Assembly (NCBI RefSeq): GCF_000369065.1
Contig: NZ_KB849807.1
Location: 62,001-126,000, forward strand
Direction: 5' to 3'
DNA length: 64,000 nucleotides
Source of the DNA: Acinetobacter haemolyticus CIP 64.3 = MTCC 9819
GTDB lineage: Bacteria; Pseudomonadota; Gammaproteobacteria; Pseudomonadales; Moraxellaceae
Shown here: piece after piece, positions 28,643 through 38,973 of the stretch
Layout of the letters: each line of letters begins with the position of its first letter
Numbering within the stretch: the first letter of the stretch is position 1
The notes under the pieces: model-generated
Seen by the model: only the letters and a program-made list of their open reading frames with translations
Told to the model about the DNA's origin: nothing
The model's database searches: none
Program-made: the position numbers and the translations under genes

Positions 28643-29419
28643 TTATTGATTTTTAAAATTTGCCTGCCGCTTTTCTACAAATGCTTGCATGCCTTCTTTT
28701 TGGTCCGCAGTGGCAAAAATTGAATGGAACATACGTCGTTCAAATCGTAATCCTTCGGTCAAATTGACTTCGAAAGCTCGATTAATAGTTTCTTTCAGCA
28801 TCATGTTTGCGGTCAGAGAACGTGTCGCAATTTGTTCAGCGGCTTGTAGGGTTTGTTCGAGTAGGTCTTCTTTGTTGAATACACGTGCAACCAAACCACT
28901 TAACTCAGCTTCTACTGCACCCATTTGTCGTGCGGTGAGGCACATTTCCATGGCTTTGGCTTTACCAATCGCATGAGTTAAACGTTGTGTTCCACCGATT
29001 CCTGGAATTACGCCCAAAGTCACTTCTGGTAAGCCGAACTTGGCATTATCAGCGCAGTAGATAAAATCACACATCAGTGCCAATTCACAACCACCACCCA
29101 AAGCATAGCCACTCACCGCAGCAATCAAAGGTTTACGGCGTTGAGCAATACGATCAGCAAGATGGAAAAAATCATCAAAATAAATATCAGGAAAATTTAG
29201 CTGTGCCATTTCCTTAATATCCGCACCTGCTGCAAAAGCTTTTTCCGAACCTGCCAACACAATACAACCAATCTCACGATCCTTTTCCAGTTGGTCGAGA
29301 GCTTGATTCACTTCACTGATCAATTCACTGTTTAGCGCATTTAAAGCTTTAGGACGATTGAGGGTAATTAACCCAACACCATTACGCTTTTCTAATAAAA
29401 TAGTTTGCCACTGCATCAT
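28643..29419 (-). CDS. Enoyl-CoA hydratase (methacrylyl-CoA hydratase role)
   Basis: A 258-residue crotonase. AFAAGADIKEM and GYALGGGCELALMCDF form the oxyanion hole, and FGLPEVTLGVIPGIGGTQRL carries the second catalytic glutamate. In this operon it should hydrate methacrylyl-CoA to 3-hydroxyisobutyryl-CoA, between the acyl-CoA dehydrogenase and HIBCH steps. Two adjacent ATG codons follow AAGGATTGA, so the start is 29419 or 29416. The gap to the dehydrogenase gene is 18 bases. Confidence 0.9.
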   Translation of the reverse strand: MMQWQTILLEKRNGVGLITLNRPKALNALNSELISEVNQALDQLEKDREIGCIVLAGSEKAFAAGADIKEMAQLNFPDIYFDDFFHLADRIAQRRKPLIAAVSGYALGGGCELALMCDFIYCADNAKFGLPEVTLGVIPGIGGTQRLTHAIGKAKAMEMCLTARQMGAVEAELSGLVARVFNKEDLLEQTLQAAEQIATRSLTANMMLKETINRAFEVNLTEGLRFERRMFHSIFATADQKEGMQAFVEKRQANFKNQ

Positions 29420-29437
29420 TCAATCCTTGTTTGAGTT

Positions 29438-30565
29438 TTATAGACTACGTGCGATCACTAAACGTTGAATATCGCTAGTACCTTCATAAATCTGACAAAT
29501 TCGTGCATCACGATAAATTCGCTCGATTGGAAAATCTTTCAGATAGCCATAACCACCAAAGACCTGTAAGGCACTTGAACAGACACGCTCTGACATTTCA
29601 GAAGCAAATAATTTCGCCATCGATGCTTCATTCAAACAAGGCTGACCCGCTTCTTTAAGACGTGCAGCATAATGAACCAGTTGTCGTGCAGCTTCGATCT
29701 CTGTTGCCATACTGGCAAGACGGAAGGCAATCGCTTGATGCTCGAAAATTGGTTTACCAAATGTCAGACGTTCTTTGGCATAGTGTGTGGCTTCTTCTAA
29801 GGCTGCACGCGCCAAACCTACTGCTTGTGCTGCAATCCCGATACGGCCACCTTCTAAATTGGCAAGTGCAATTTTCAGACCCTCGCCCTCTTTACCCAAC
29901 ATCAAACTTTTATGCACACGCACATCGGTCAAAGCAATCTGACAGGTATCCGAAGCATGTAAACCTAACTTTTCTTCGACACGAATGACCTCATACCCCG
30001 GTGTATCACGTGGCACGAGAAAGGCACTAATACCCTTTTTACCTGCGCTTGGGTCAGTCACGGCAAAGACGATAATCACCCCTGCATTATGACCAGAAGT
30101 AATAAACTGCTTTGCACCATTGAGAATATAATCGTCACCGTCTTTAACCGCACGGGTTTTGATGGCTGCTGCATCTGAACCGGTATGGGGTTCGGTTAAA
30201 GCAAATGCGCCGATCATTTCGCCTTGAGCTAGGGGCTTTAAAAAACGCTCCTTTTGCTCGTCATTGCCAAATTTTAAAATAGGTACACAGCCCACCGAAT
30301 TATGTACGCTCATAATGGTCGAGGTCGCACCATCTGCTGCTGCGACTTCTTCGAGTGCCAACACATAGGCCAAATTTCCCGTATCTGACCCACCCCATTG
30401 CTCTGGGACGAGCATCCCCATAAAACCAAGCTGCCCCATCTGCGCCAACGCAGCTTTGGGAAAGGTGCCATCTCGATCCCAATCACTGGCATTCGGTTTA
30501 ATTTGTTCTTGGGCGAAACTTTTCGCCATATCACGAATTAACAATTGTTCTTCGGTAAATTGCAT
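29438..30565 (-). CDS. Acyl-CoA dehydrogenase (isobutyryl-CoA type)
   Basis: A 375-residue FAD-dependent acyl-CoA dehydrogenase of normal length. [18 protein letters not shown] and FITSGHNAG contact FAD, and the catalytic base lies in [21 protein letters not shown]. By context it oxidises isobutyryl-CoA to methacrylyl-CoA. Electrons would pass to ETF. It is 11 bases after the acyl-CoA synthetase gene in the same operon. Other short-branched substrates such as 2-methylbutyryl-CoA cannot be excluded from sequence. Confidence 0.9.
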   Translation of the reverse strand: MQFTEEQLLIRDMAKSFAQEQIKPNASDWDRDGTFPKAALAQMGQLGFMGMLVPEQWGGSDTGNLAYVLALEEVAAADGATSTIMSVHNSVGCVPILKFGNDEQKERFLKPLAQGEMIGAFALTEPHTGSDAAAIKTRAVKDGDDYILNGAKQFITSGHNAGVIIVFAVTDPSAGKKGISAFLVPRDTPGYEVIRVEEKLGLHASDTCQIALTDVRVHKSLMLGKEGEGLKIALANLEGGRIGIAAQAVGLARAALEEATHYAKERLTFGKPIFEHQAIAFRLASMATEIEAARQLVHYAARLKEAGQPCLNEASMAKLFASEMSERVCSSALQVFGGYGYLKDFPIERIYRDARICQIYEGTSDIQRLVIARSL

Positions 30566-30576
30566 TGTTATTTCCC

Positions 30577-32226
30577 TTACCCTGCTTTTGCTTGTTGCTT
30601 AGCAATTTCCTGATTGCGCAATAAAAAACGTTGGATTTTACCACTCGGTGTCTTCGGCAACTCGGTAACAAACTCCACTAGACGTGGATATGCATGCGCT
30701 GAAAGACGTTTTTTCACAAATTGGCTTAATTCTTCTGCCAAAGCAACCGTAGACTGCACGCCTGCCGCTAAAATAACAAAGGCTTTAACCAGTTCGGTAC
30801 GATCTGGATCAGGTACACCAATCACCGCAGCTTCGATCACGGCATCATGTTCGAGCAATGCACTTTCAACATCAAATGGACCGATGCGATAGCCCGATGT
30901 CGTGATCACATCATCGCTACGCCCTACAAAACTCATACTGCCATCACTATGTAACTCAGCGGTATCGCCTGTTAAGTAATAATTGCCAACGAAAGGTGAT
31001 TTACGGCTTTCTTTATAACCACCAAACCACATCATTGGCGACTGGCTGATATCCACCGCTAAAATTCCGGCGGTGTCTGGCGGAAGCTCTTCGCCTTGCT
31101 CATTGACCACGGCAACCCGATAACCCGGACTTGGAAAACCTGCCGCACCTGCACGTATTTCATGGCTTAAACCGTGATGGTTACAGACCACCATACCCAC
31201 TTCAGTTTGTCCGTAATGATCGTAAATCGGTGCATCTAAAACTTGTTTAAACCAGCGAATCACTTCTGGATTCAGCGGCTCACCTGCACTACTGACCACA
31301 CGGAACTGACCTTTTAACGGCGCCATTTGTGCTGGATCAGCTGCCATCATCATACGATAGGCCGTTGGTGCACCTGCCAAGTTGGTGATTTGATAATCCT
31401 TGACGATTTGACACAAACTATCCGTACTGAATCCACCCTCGTAGAACAACGTCGCATGTCCCAAGAATAACGGCCCCGTAATCGCATAGTACAAACCATA
31501 GGCCCAACCCGGATCAGCAATATTCCAAAAAGCATCATCTTCAGTTAAGCCAATCGCATCTTGCATATAGCGACCAAATGCAATCAAGGCTTTTAGTGGA
31601 ACTTCGAGCGGTTTTGCAGGTCCAGTAGTACCTGAGGTAAACATCAATAAGAATGGATCATGCAGATTACGCATGACTAATTCACATTGATCAGACTGCT
31701 GATTCAGCTCCTGCCAAAAATTAAAATCGCTGGCCTTGAGCGCTGAACCTCCTGCATCAGCAACGGTCACGATAGCTGGACATTGTTCAACTTCATCGAG
31801 CTTGCTGCGATTGCCCACATCCGTCACCACTAACTTACTTTGTGCAAGTTGAATGCGATGCTCAATCGCTTTTGGCCCAAAGGCCGTAAACAGCGGTTGA
31901 TATACCGCGCCAATTCGCCAAGCAGCAAAGATCGTCACGATCAGTTCAGGCGTTCGTGGTAATAAACCCGAAATACGATCGCCTGCCTGTACACCTCGTG
32001 ATTTTAGAAAATTGGCAAATTGACTGGACCACTGTTTTAGTTGAGCAAAGCTATATTGCTCCTTGCGTCCATCTTTGCCTTGCCAGTACAAGGCGATTTT
32101 TTCACCGTCTACATGTCGGTCACAACACTCAAAACATGCATTGAGTGCATCCAACGAACCTGACAACATGTGTTGAGCCGTATTTTCAAAATCAAATGCG
32201 TGTGCCACATCTTTATAATTCAACAT
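30577..32226 (-). CDS. AMP-forming acyl-CoA synthetase
   Basis: A 549-residue member of the adenylate-forming superfamily. The P-loop is [18 protein letters not shown], the adenine-binding [11 protein letters not shown] follows, and the hinge [21 protein letters not shown] and catalytic lysine in [14 protein letters not shown] are intact. It activates a carboxylate to an acyl-CoA using ATP. Position between mmsB and the isobutyryl-CoA dehydrogenase suggests isobutyrate or another short or branched acid as substrate. Pseudomonas mms clusters carry a comparable gene. Confidence 0.88.
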   Translation of the reverse strand: MLNYKDVAHAFDFENTAQHMLSGSLDALNACFECCDRHVDGEKIALYWQGKDGRKEQYSFAQLKQWSSQFANFLKSRGVQAGDRISGLLPRTPELIVTIFAAWRIGAVYQPLFTAFGPKAIEHRIQLAQSKLVVTDVGNRSKLDEVEQCPAIVTVADAGGSALKASDFNFWQELNQQSDQCELVMRNLHDPFLLMFTSGTTGPAKPLEVPLKALIAFGRYMQDAIGLTEDDAFWNIADPGWAYGLYYAITGPLFLGHATLFYEGGFSTDSLCQIVKDYQITNLAGAPTAYRMMMAADPAQMAPLKGQFRVVSSAGEPLNPEVIRWFKQVLDAPIYDHYGQTEVGMVVCNHHGLSHEIRAGAAGFPSPGYRVAVVNEQGEELPPDTAGILAVDISQSPMMWFGGYKESRKSPFVGNYYLTGDTAELHSDGSMSFVGRSDDVITTSGYRIGPFDVESALLEHDAVIEAAVIGVPDPDRTELVKAFVILAAGVQSTVALAEELSQFVKKRLSAHAYPRLVEFVTELPKTPSGKIQRFLLRNQEIAKQQAKAG

Positions 32227-32308
32227 CTCTATTCCCTCAGTCTGGATTTGTAGTTATTTACGACAGAGTTGCATTTATTGGTTTACAAGCCATCCAATGG
32301 CTTGATGT

Positions 32309-33199
32309 TTAAACTTCTTCTGGAAGATATTGCTGAATAATGCTGGAGAAATCCAAATGCGCATTTCCACGCATGCACATCTGCTGATATAGCTGCTGCA
32401 CCATACCACCTAACAAAATAGGCTGTTTGACCTGACCCGCAGCTTCGACTGCCAGACCTAAATCTTTCAGCATCAGTTGTGTCGCAAAGCCATCTTGATA
32501 GCCACGTGAAGCAGGCGCATTTTCATTGATATGTGGCCACGGATTACAAATCTCTGAACTCCAGCAACGACCACTTGAAGTATTCACCACACCTGCCAAT
32601 GCTTGCGGATCAATCCCCAATTTGGCACCCAATGCCATGCCCTCTGCCACAGCAGCCATCGAGATCCCGAGAATTAAGTTATTGCAAATCTTGGCAATTT
32701 GTCCTGCGCCAACATCGCCACAATGAATGACATTCTTGCCCATGTGGCTGAGCACAGGTTTGACTTCCTCAAAGGTCTGATCATTGGCACCCACCATAAA
32801 AGTGAGAGTGCCTGCTTGTGCGCCAATGGTGCCACCCGACACAGGCGCATCACAGATGTGAATATTTTTAGTTTGCGCAAGCGCAGCGATATCTTTGATG
32901 GTCTGCGGGTCAATGGTACTACTATCAATACACAATGCCCCTGCCTTTAAGACTTCCAGCACGCCCTCCTCACCGAGGTAAACCTCTTTGACATGCTTGG
33001 CTGCTGGTAACATGGTGATCACCACATCTGCTTGTTGGGCTGCTGCTTGTGGACTGTCGCAGACCACGCCACCTGCTTCAGCAAAGTGCTGATTCGCCAC
33101 TTCACTGAGGTCATAACCATAGACTGTAAGACCTGCTTTGAGCAGGTTATGGGCCATTCTGCCGCCCATATTTCCGAGACCGATAAAGGCGATATTCAT
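32309..33199 (-). CDS. mmsB: 3-hydroxyisobutyrate dehydrogenase
   Basis: A 296-residue beta-hydroxyacid dehydrogenase. The N-terminal Rossmann loop is FIGLGNMGGRMAHNLLKAG, the substrate loop DAPVSGGTIGAQAGTL, and the catalytic lysine lies in GAGQIAKICNNLILG. It oxidises 3-hydroxyisobutyrate to methylmalonate semialdehyde with NAD+. It lies 13 bases after mmsA, the enzyme that uses its product, as in other mmsAB operons. Confidence 0.93.
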   Translation of the reverse strand: MNIAFIGLGNMGGRMAHNLLKAGLTVYGYDLSEVANQHFAEAGGVVCDSPQAAAQQADVVITMLPAAKHVKEVYLGEEGVLEVLKAGALCIDSSTIDPQTIKDIAALAQTKNIHICDAPVSGGTIGAQAGTLTFMVGANDQTFEEVKPVLSHMGKNVIHCGDVGAGQIAKICNNLILGISMAAVAEGMALGAKLGIDPQALAGVVNTSSGRCWSSEICNPWPHINENAPASRGYQDGFATQLMLKDLGLAVEAAGQVKQPILLGGMVQQLYQQMCMRGNAHLDFSSIIQQYLPEEV

Positions 33200-33212
33200 C
33201 CCTGATTCTCCC

Positions 33213-34730
33213 TTAACGTAAACTGATGGTGGTATTTACACCGCCAACTTCATGGCTATCTTCAAACCAACGACTGGTAATGGTTTTAGTCTGCGTATAG
33301 AACTGTACCGCCTGCTTACCATAAGGACCTAAATCACCTAGCTTTGAACCACGCGAACCTGTAAAGCTAAAGAATGGTACAGGCACAGGAATTGGAATAT
33401 TAATCCCCACTTGACCAATATCAATCAGGTTCTGGAAGTTACGTGCTGTCGCACCACTTTGAGTAAACAGTCCAACACCATTACCAAATGGATTGGCATT
33501 GATCAGCTCAATCGCTTCTTCTAAAGTATCGACAGAAATAATCGCCAAAACTGGGCCAAAGATTTCTTCTTTATAGATGCGCATGTCTGTGGTCACGCCA
33601 TTAAAAATAGTCGCACCAACAAAGTTCCCTGATTCATAACCTTTGACCTGCACATCACGACCATCGAGTAGTAGCTCTGCACCTTGCTCGACACCGCTAT
33701 TAATCAAATCAATCACGCGTGCTTTGGCACGTTGAGAAATCACAGGTCCGATATCTGTATTCGGTTCATGTCCTGCATTAACTTTCAAGGTTTTGGCTTT
33801 TTCAACCAGCTCTTGAACCCATTGTTTGCTTTCACCCACCATCACAGCAACTGAGAGTGCCATACAACGTTGTCCTGCTGCACCAAAAGCCGCACCGACC
33901 AAAGCATTGAGGGTTTGTTCTTTGTTGGCATCAGGCATCACCACCACATGGTTTTTCGCACCCATCATCGACTGCACACGTTTGCCATGTTGCCCTGCGA
34001 GGTTATACACATGGGTACCCACCGCAGTTGAACCGACAAAGGAAATCGCTTTGATGTGGTGATGTGTACACAGACGATCCACCACTTCTTTACCACCATG
34101 TACCACATTCAACACACCAGCAGGTACACCTGCTTGAATCGCAAGTTCGACCAACATCATCGTGGTTAATGGGTCTTGTTCAGAGGGTTTAAGTACAAAG
34201 GTATTGCCACAGACAATCGCCATCGGGAACATCCACAATGGAATCATGGCAGGGAAATTAAATGGAGTGATGCCCGCACAAACACCCAATGGTTGTTGCA
34301 AAGTATAGGTATCCACACCACGTGCCACGCCTTCGATGTACTCACCCATTTGTAAAGTACCGACAGAACAGGCATGTTCGACCACTTCTAAGCCACGTTG
34401 GATATCGCCTTCTGCATCGGCTAAGGTTTTGCCTTGCTCAGCGGTCAATACTTTAGCAATCTCTTTCATGTTGGCACGAATCAAATCTTGCAACTTCAGC
34501 ATGATGCGCATACGTGCTTGAATCGGCGTTAGACGCCAAGTGGCAAAAGCATCTTGTGCAGCTTGAATCGCAGCATCAACCTCTTGAACCGTTGCAAAAG
34601 GCACGCGACCAATCACTTCCTGCGTCGCAGGATTGACAATATCTTGCCATTGCTCGGTTTCAGACTCGACAAACTGTCCATTGATCAATAATTTGGCTGT
34701 TTCCAGCTCGATTTTCTGGATTGTATTCAT
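33213..34730 (-). CDS. mmsA: CoA-acylating methylmalonate-semialdehyde dehydrogenase
   Basis: A 505-residue aldehyde dehydrogenase converting methylmalonate semialdehyde to propionyl-CoA. The nucleophile is Cys in [13 protein letters not shown]. The block [15 protein letters not shown] has Asn where ordinary aldehyde dehydrogenases have the general-base Glu, the hallmark of this CoA-dependent family. I start at [18 protein letters not shown] (34730), preceded by GGAGAGG; a longer frame to 34844 lacks a ribosome-binding site. The propionyl-CoA product can feed the methylcitrate operon at 54-60 kb. It is the first gene of the operon, divergent from a LysR gene. Confidence 0.95.
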   Translation of the reverse strand: MNTIQKIELETAKLLINGQFVESETEQWQDIVNPATQEVIGRVPFATVQEVDAAIQAAQDAFATWRLTPIQARMRIMLKLQDLIRANMKEIAKVLTAEQGKTLADAEGDIQRGLEVVEHACSVGTLQMGEYIEGVARGVDTYTLQQPLGVCAGITPFNFPAMIPLWMFPMAIVCGNTFVLKPSEQDPLTTMMLVELAIQAGVPAGVLNVVHGGKEVVDRLCTHHHIKAISFVGSTAVGTHVYNLAGQHGKRVQSMMGAKNHVVVMPDANKEQTLNALVGAAFGAAGQRCMALSVAVMVGESKQWVQELVEKAKTLKVNAGHEPNTDIGPVISQRAKARVIDLINSGVEQGAELLLDGRDVQVKGYESGNFVGATIFNGVTTDMRIYKEEIFGPVLAIISVDTLEEAIELINANPFGNGVGLFTQSGATARNFQNLIDIGQVGINIPIPVPVPFFSFTGSRGSKLGDLGPYGKQAVQFYTQTKTITSRWFEDSHEVGGVNTTISLR

Positions 34731-34896
34731 AACCTCTCCATAGGCCCTATTTTTATTGTGTTCAGATGTTTGAAAATAGCGATTCGTCGTATTTTCTTTT
34801 TTTAACCTTTGGTTGAGACTAGCAAACAAATCTTTGACCACCAACGCAAATTAATGCACGATTGGTGTGCAAATATGCACAAGGGACACAATAACA

Positions 34897-35778
34897 ATGA
34901 AAGTGGATTGGGATCATCTACAGTTTTTTCTGGTTCTGGCACGAACCAAAACCTTAACCAGTGCGGCACGCATCATTGGCGTCGAGCACAGTACGGTTGC
35001 TCGACGAATTCAGGCATTGGAGCTGGCTTTAGGGACGACTTTATTCAAACGAGAAGCTTCTGGTTATGAACTGACGTTTGAAGGTTTAGCACTCGTTCCT
35101 CAGGTAGAGCAAATGGAACAAGCCTTTCTTCAGATTGAAAAACCACATCAACCCTTACAAGGTCGTGTGCGAATTGGCACACCTGAAGGCTTTGGGACTG
35201 CATTTCTTGCACGACTGCTGGCGGAGTTTTCGATTCGATATCCTCTGCTCACCATCGACCTAATTCCTGTGCCGAAAATGATTAAGCTTTCGCATCGTGA
35301 AGCCGATATTGTGGTCTCGATTGAACGTCCCACATCTGGTCCTTATATCATCACGCGCTTGTCAGATTATTGTTTAAAAATTTACGGCAGTAAAAATTAT
35401 TTAGCCAACACTCCCCCCATTCGTCGTTTAGAAGATTTAACCCAACATCGTTTTGTCAATTATATTGATGATTTGGTCTATAGCCCTGAGCTGTATTGTC
35501 TAGAACGCTTACCCTTAAAACTCACTGCAAATTTTCGCAGTAGTAGCATTTTGGCACAGCAAATTGCGGTCAGTGCTGGCGCAGGGTTAGCCATATTACC
35601 CAAGTTTCTAGCAGATGATAAACCTGAGCTTGAAACCGTTTTAGCTGAACAAGTTCGTTTCAACCATACCTTTTGGATGCTGACATTCGTTGATTTACAA
35701 CATGAGCCACGAATTAAACTGGTTTGGGATTACTTACGCAAACAAGCTGATCAATACCAACATTTGCTCATTGATTAA
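34897..35778 (+). CDS. LysR-family transcriptional regulator
   Basis: A 293-residue regulator with the LysR helix-turn-helix at residues ~1-60 (FFLVLARTKTLTSAARIIGV, then STVARRIQALE) and the C-terminal effector domain. ATG 34897 follows AAGGGA; the upstream in-frame start is less likely. It is divergent from mmsA with a 166-bp shared promoter region, so control of the valine operon is the natural inference. Pseudomonas mmsAB is governed by an AraC-type MmsR, so the regulator class differs here. Confidence 0.88.
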   Translation: MKVDWDHLQFFLVLARTKTLTSAARIIGVEHSTVARRIQALELALGTTLFKREASGYELTFEGLALVPQVEQMEQAFLQIEKPHQPLQGRVRIGTPEGFGTAFLARLLAEFSIRYPLLTIDLIPVPKMIKLSHREADIVVSIERPTSGPYIITRLSDYCLKIYGSKNYLANTPPIRRLEDLTQHRFVNYIDDLVYSPELYCLERLPLKLTANFRSSSILAQQIAVSAGAGLAILPKFLADDKPELETVLAEQVRFNHTFWMLTFVDLQHEPRIKLVWDYLRKQADQYQHLLID

Positions 35779-35850
35779 CGATTCAAATGACAGATATAAA
35801 AAGAGCCAGTCTTGTAGGCTAGCTCTTAGCATCTAGGATTTGAGACTGTT

Positions 35851-37284
35851 TTATACCAGTTCTCGTTGAAGTTTCCGTAATCGTGGTTTGTACACCAACT
35901 GATATGTTGCAGCCAGAATCAACAACCACAATGGACTCACATACAATGCTTTCAAGGTATCAGGTTCAAGTGCCAAGATCACCAAGGCAAATAGCAAGAA
36001 GAGAATCACCAGATAGGACATCCAAACGCCACCCGGCATTTTAAAATTCGACTGCACATGTAATTCAGGACGCAATTTACGGTAGCGGATATAGCACACC
36101 ATAATCAGACTCCATACACTGATGAATAAAATCACGCACAGAGCACTCGCCAAGGTAAATGCTTCCAGTGTATTCGGTACGAAATACTGGAGTACTGCAC
36201 CCCCCATAATAAAAACGCAGGAAAAAAACAGTCCATTGGCAGGTACCGCTTTCTTCGATAAACGTCCCAATGCCGCAGGTGCTTGACCATCTTTAGATAA
36301 ACCAAACAACATTCGGCTGGTCGAAAATACGCCACTGTTCATGGATGACATCACCGACGATAACACCACCAAATTCATAATAATTGCAGAAGTGACAATC
36401 CCTGCATTCAGGAATAATTCCACGAATGGGCTTTTATCCGCACGAATACTATCCCACGGCGTAACAGCCATCACCACCAATAAGGCCAATACATAGAACA
36501 AAATGATTCGAATCGGAATCGCATTAATGGCTTTTGGAAGATTTTTATGCGGATCTTTGGTTTCAGCTGCTGTGGTTCCCACTAACTCTACCCCGACAAA
36601 GGCAAAAACAGCAATTTGGAAACCGGCCAAGAAGCCATCCAAGCCTTTAGGGAACATACCGCCATGCGACCAAACATTACTGAGCGATGCTACCGCACCT
36701 TCAGGCGCTTGGAAGTGACTAAAAATCATATAGCCGCCGACGCCGATCAAGGCAATGATCGCTAAAATTTTAATCAAGGCAAACCAAAACTCAATCTCAC
36801 CAAATAAACGTACTGTCAACAAATTAAGTCCCAGCACAAACAGCACACAACCCGCACTAATCAATGCTTGTCCCATCGGCGTAAATGACACACCTTCAGG
36901 TAACCAGAAACCAAGATAATTAATGACTGCGGCCAAATCCGCAATTCCGACCAGTACCCAGCCCAGCCAATAGGTCCAGCCAATATAGTAGCCTGCCCAT
37001 GGCCCGATCAAATCATGTGCCATATCCACAAAAGATTTATACTGTAAATTGGCAAGCAACAACTCACCCAGTGCCCGCATCAAAAAGAAAAACATGGTCC
37101 CGATGATCATGTAAATAAACAGAATCGATGGGCCTGCCAAGGAAATGGTTTTTCCTGACCCCATAAACAAGCCTGTTCCAATCGCACCACCAATGGCGAT
37201 CAGTTGTAAATGGCGATTGGAAAGTTTGCGTTGTAAATCATTTGGCGCGTGTTGATCATTTGGATGCTGTTGCATAACCGTCAT
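35851..37284 (-). CDS. cycA: Amino acid permease, D-alanine/D-serine/glycine transporter type
   Basis: A 477-residue APC-superfamily permease with 12 predicted membrane helices. The AAT signature is LQLIAIGGAIGTGLFMGSGK at the first helix, with AFVGVELVGTTAAETKDP in helix 6. Sequence style matches CycA, which imports D-alanine, D-serine and glycine by proton symport. It lies 191 bases downstream of ridA on the same strand as dadA and alr, so uptake and degradation of D-alanine are encoded together. A GGGAAC site precedes the ATG. Confidence 0.85.
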   Translation of the reverse strand: MTVMQQHPNDQHAPNDLQRKLSNRHLQLIAIGGAIGTGLFMGSGKTISLAGPSILFIYMIIGTMFFFLMRALGELLLANLQYKSFVDMAHDLIGPWAGYYIGWTYWLGWVLVGIADLAAVINYLGFWLPEGVSFTPMGQALISAGCVLFVLGLNLLTVRLFGEIEFWFALIKILAIIALIGVGGYMIFSHFQAPEGAVASLSNVWSHGGMFPKGLDGFLAGFQIAVFAFVGVELVGTTAAETKDPHKNLPKAINAIPIRIILFYVLALLVVMAVTPWDSIRADKSPFVELFLNAGIVTSAIIMNLVVLSSVMSSMNSGVFSTSRMLFGLSKDGQAPAALGRLSKKAVPANGLFFSCVFIMGGAVLQYFVPNTLEAFTLASALCVILFISVWSLIMVCYIRYRKLRPELHVQSNFKMPGGVWMSYLVILFLLFALVILALEPDTLKALYVSPLWLLILAATYQLVYKPRLRKLQRELV

Positions 37285-37475
37285 AAAAAAGTTCCCTTTT
37301 TCTTATTCGTATATGCGCCAGCCTTTTTATTTTGTTGCGAAAATTCGCTCTCTTTTAAAATGGCGGACGCATATTGATTGCAAGAAAATACGCATCTACT
37401 GCTGTTTTATCTACAACAAATACGTTACTTTTCACCTTTTTTTATATTATTTAAGCAAAACGATCTCTGTTTGCT

Positions 37476-37835
37476 TTATTTTTGTGCTGCAATCACTGCA
37501 ATCTCAATCAGCCAATTTGGATTGACCAAATCTGCTTGAATCGTGGCACGAGAAGGTGCAACACAACCTTTTAACCAATCGACATAGATCGCATTGACTG
37601 TCGGAAAATCTGAGAGATCTTTTAGAAAAAGTTGAACCGACAATAGACGTGATTTATCGGTATTTGCCGAATCGAGAAGCTGCTCAATCGTTGCGAGAAT
37701 ATCTCGAGTCTGCCCTTCAATATCGAGGTCTGGATTTTTAGGCACTTGTCCTGATAAATACACCACTTTGTTAAAAACAGTGACTGCACTCATCACTTCG
37801 GTGCTATTGATTTTCTGAATATCAGAATGAGACAT
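37476..37835 (-). CDS. RidA-family enamine/imine deaminase
   Basis: A 119-residue RidA-type protein. VYLSGQVPKNPDLDIEGQT and the C-terminal PSRATIQADLVNPNWLIEIAVIA show the conserved arginine that binds the substrate carboxylate. RidA hydrolyses reactive enamine/imine intermediates released by PLP and FAD enzymes. The imine made by DadA, or by-products of the racemase, are likely targets here. The ATG at 37835 follows AAGGAAA and overlaps the end of the alanine racemase gene by 14 bases, so it is translationally coupled. Confidence 0.88.
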   Translation of the reverse strand: MSHSDIQKINSTEVMSAVTVFNKVVYLSGQVPKNPDLDIEGQTRDILATIEQLLDSANTDKSRLLSVQLFLKDLSDFPTVNAIYVDWLKGCVAPSRATIQADLVNPNWLIEIAVIAAQK

Positions 37836-38949
37836 GATGATTTCCTTCGTCTTGATTGATAAATTTGACACGTGCGGTCACCCCACACATCAGTTCATAA
37901 CCGACGGTGCCTGAGGCTGCTGCAACATCATCAATGGGTAAAATACTTCCTGTTTTTGAGGTCCCCCAAAGCACAACTTCGCTACCAATTTCAGCATTCG
38001 GTACAGGTGTTAAATCCACTGCCAACATATCCATACTGACTCGTCCAATGGTTCGGGTACGAATTCCATTGACCAGTATCGGGGTTCCTGTAGGAGAGAT
38101 GCGTTGATAACCATCGGCATAACCACAAGCGACGATGCCGACGCTCATGGCATGTTCAGCGACAAAACTTGAGCCATACCCCACACTTTCATTGGTTTTT
38201 AGCTGCTGGATTGCGATCAGTTCACTACGCAAACTCATGGTTGGCGCAAGTCCCCAATCTTGGATACTGTGCTGAGGGAAATCAGGCGAGCTGCCATACA
38301 GCATGATGCCGCCACGGACATAATCGGAATGTAGTTGTGTTGGATATCTGAGGATGGCGGCGCTATTACTGACCGATCTTTCACCGGGTAAATCTTGAAT
38401 ATGCGTCTCAAATTCTGCCAGTTGATAGTCCACACCCGCTTGACCAAAGCGCTGCCCATCCGCATCGGAGAAATGCATCATATGGGTGATTTTCACGACA
38501 TTGTTAAGATGCTGAAGATGTCGCCACACTTGGCGATATTGTTGTGGCTTGAACCCTAAACGATTCATACCACTGTTCATTTTAAGAAAAATATCAAACT
38601 GAGCTGGATAAATATGTTGTTGTAACCACTCCAGCTGATGTTCACTATGCACCGTGAAACTGAGCTGGTATTGAGCACAATCAAATAAATCTTGAGGTGA
38701 AAAAATCCCTTCCAGTAACAGGATTGGACCTGTCCAACCCAATGCACGCAGACGTTTGGCTTCCTCAATATCGAGTAAGGCGAAGCCATCCGCTGTTTTA
38801 AAGGCATCATAGACGCGTTCGATTCCATGCCCATAGGCATTGGCTTTGACCACCGCAAACACCTTGCTATTTGGGACTGTCGTTCTCAATAGTTCAAGAT
38901 TTTGGCGTAAAGCCTGCGTATGAATGATCGCAGTAATTGGACGAGGCAT
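37822..38949 (-). CDS. dadX: Alanine racemase (catabolic, DadX-like)
   Basis: A 375-residue fold-type III PLP enzyme interconverting L- and D-alanine. The PLP lysine is in VFAVVKANAYGHGIE (about residue 35) and the catalytic tyrosine in SVGYGSSF; MNRLGFKP is the family signature. Position between dadA and ridA indicates the catabolic racemase rather than the cell-wall Alr, although sequence alone does not settle this. ATG 38949 is used; the upstream alternative is a TTG. Confidence 0.93.
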   Translation of the reverse strand: MPRPITAIIHTQALRQNLELLRTTVPNSKVFAVVKANAYGHGIERVYDAFKTADGFALLDIEEAKRLRALGWTGPILLLEGIFSPQDLFDCAQYQLSFTVHSEHQLEWLQQHIYPAQFDIFLKMNSGMNRLGFKPQQYRQVWRHLQHLNNVVKITHMMHFSDADGQRFGQAGVDYQLAEFETHIQDLPGERSVSNSAAILRYPTQLHSDYVRGGIMLYGSSPDFPQHSIQDWGLAPTMSLRSELIAIQQLKTNESVGYGSSFVAEHAMSVGIVACGYADGYQRISPTGTPILVNGIRTRTIGRVSMDMLAVDLTPVPNAEIGSEVVLWGTSKTGSILPIDDVAAASGTVGYELMCGVTARVKFINQDEGNHHVSF

Positions 38950-38973
38950 AATCAACTTCCTTGTAGCTTAAAA

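Noticed and set aside
34730..34844. Longer MmsA N-terminus
   Set aside because: The extra 38 residues are absent from the family and the GGAGAGG site lies directly before the ATG at 34730.
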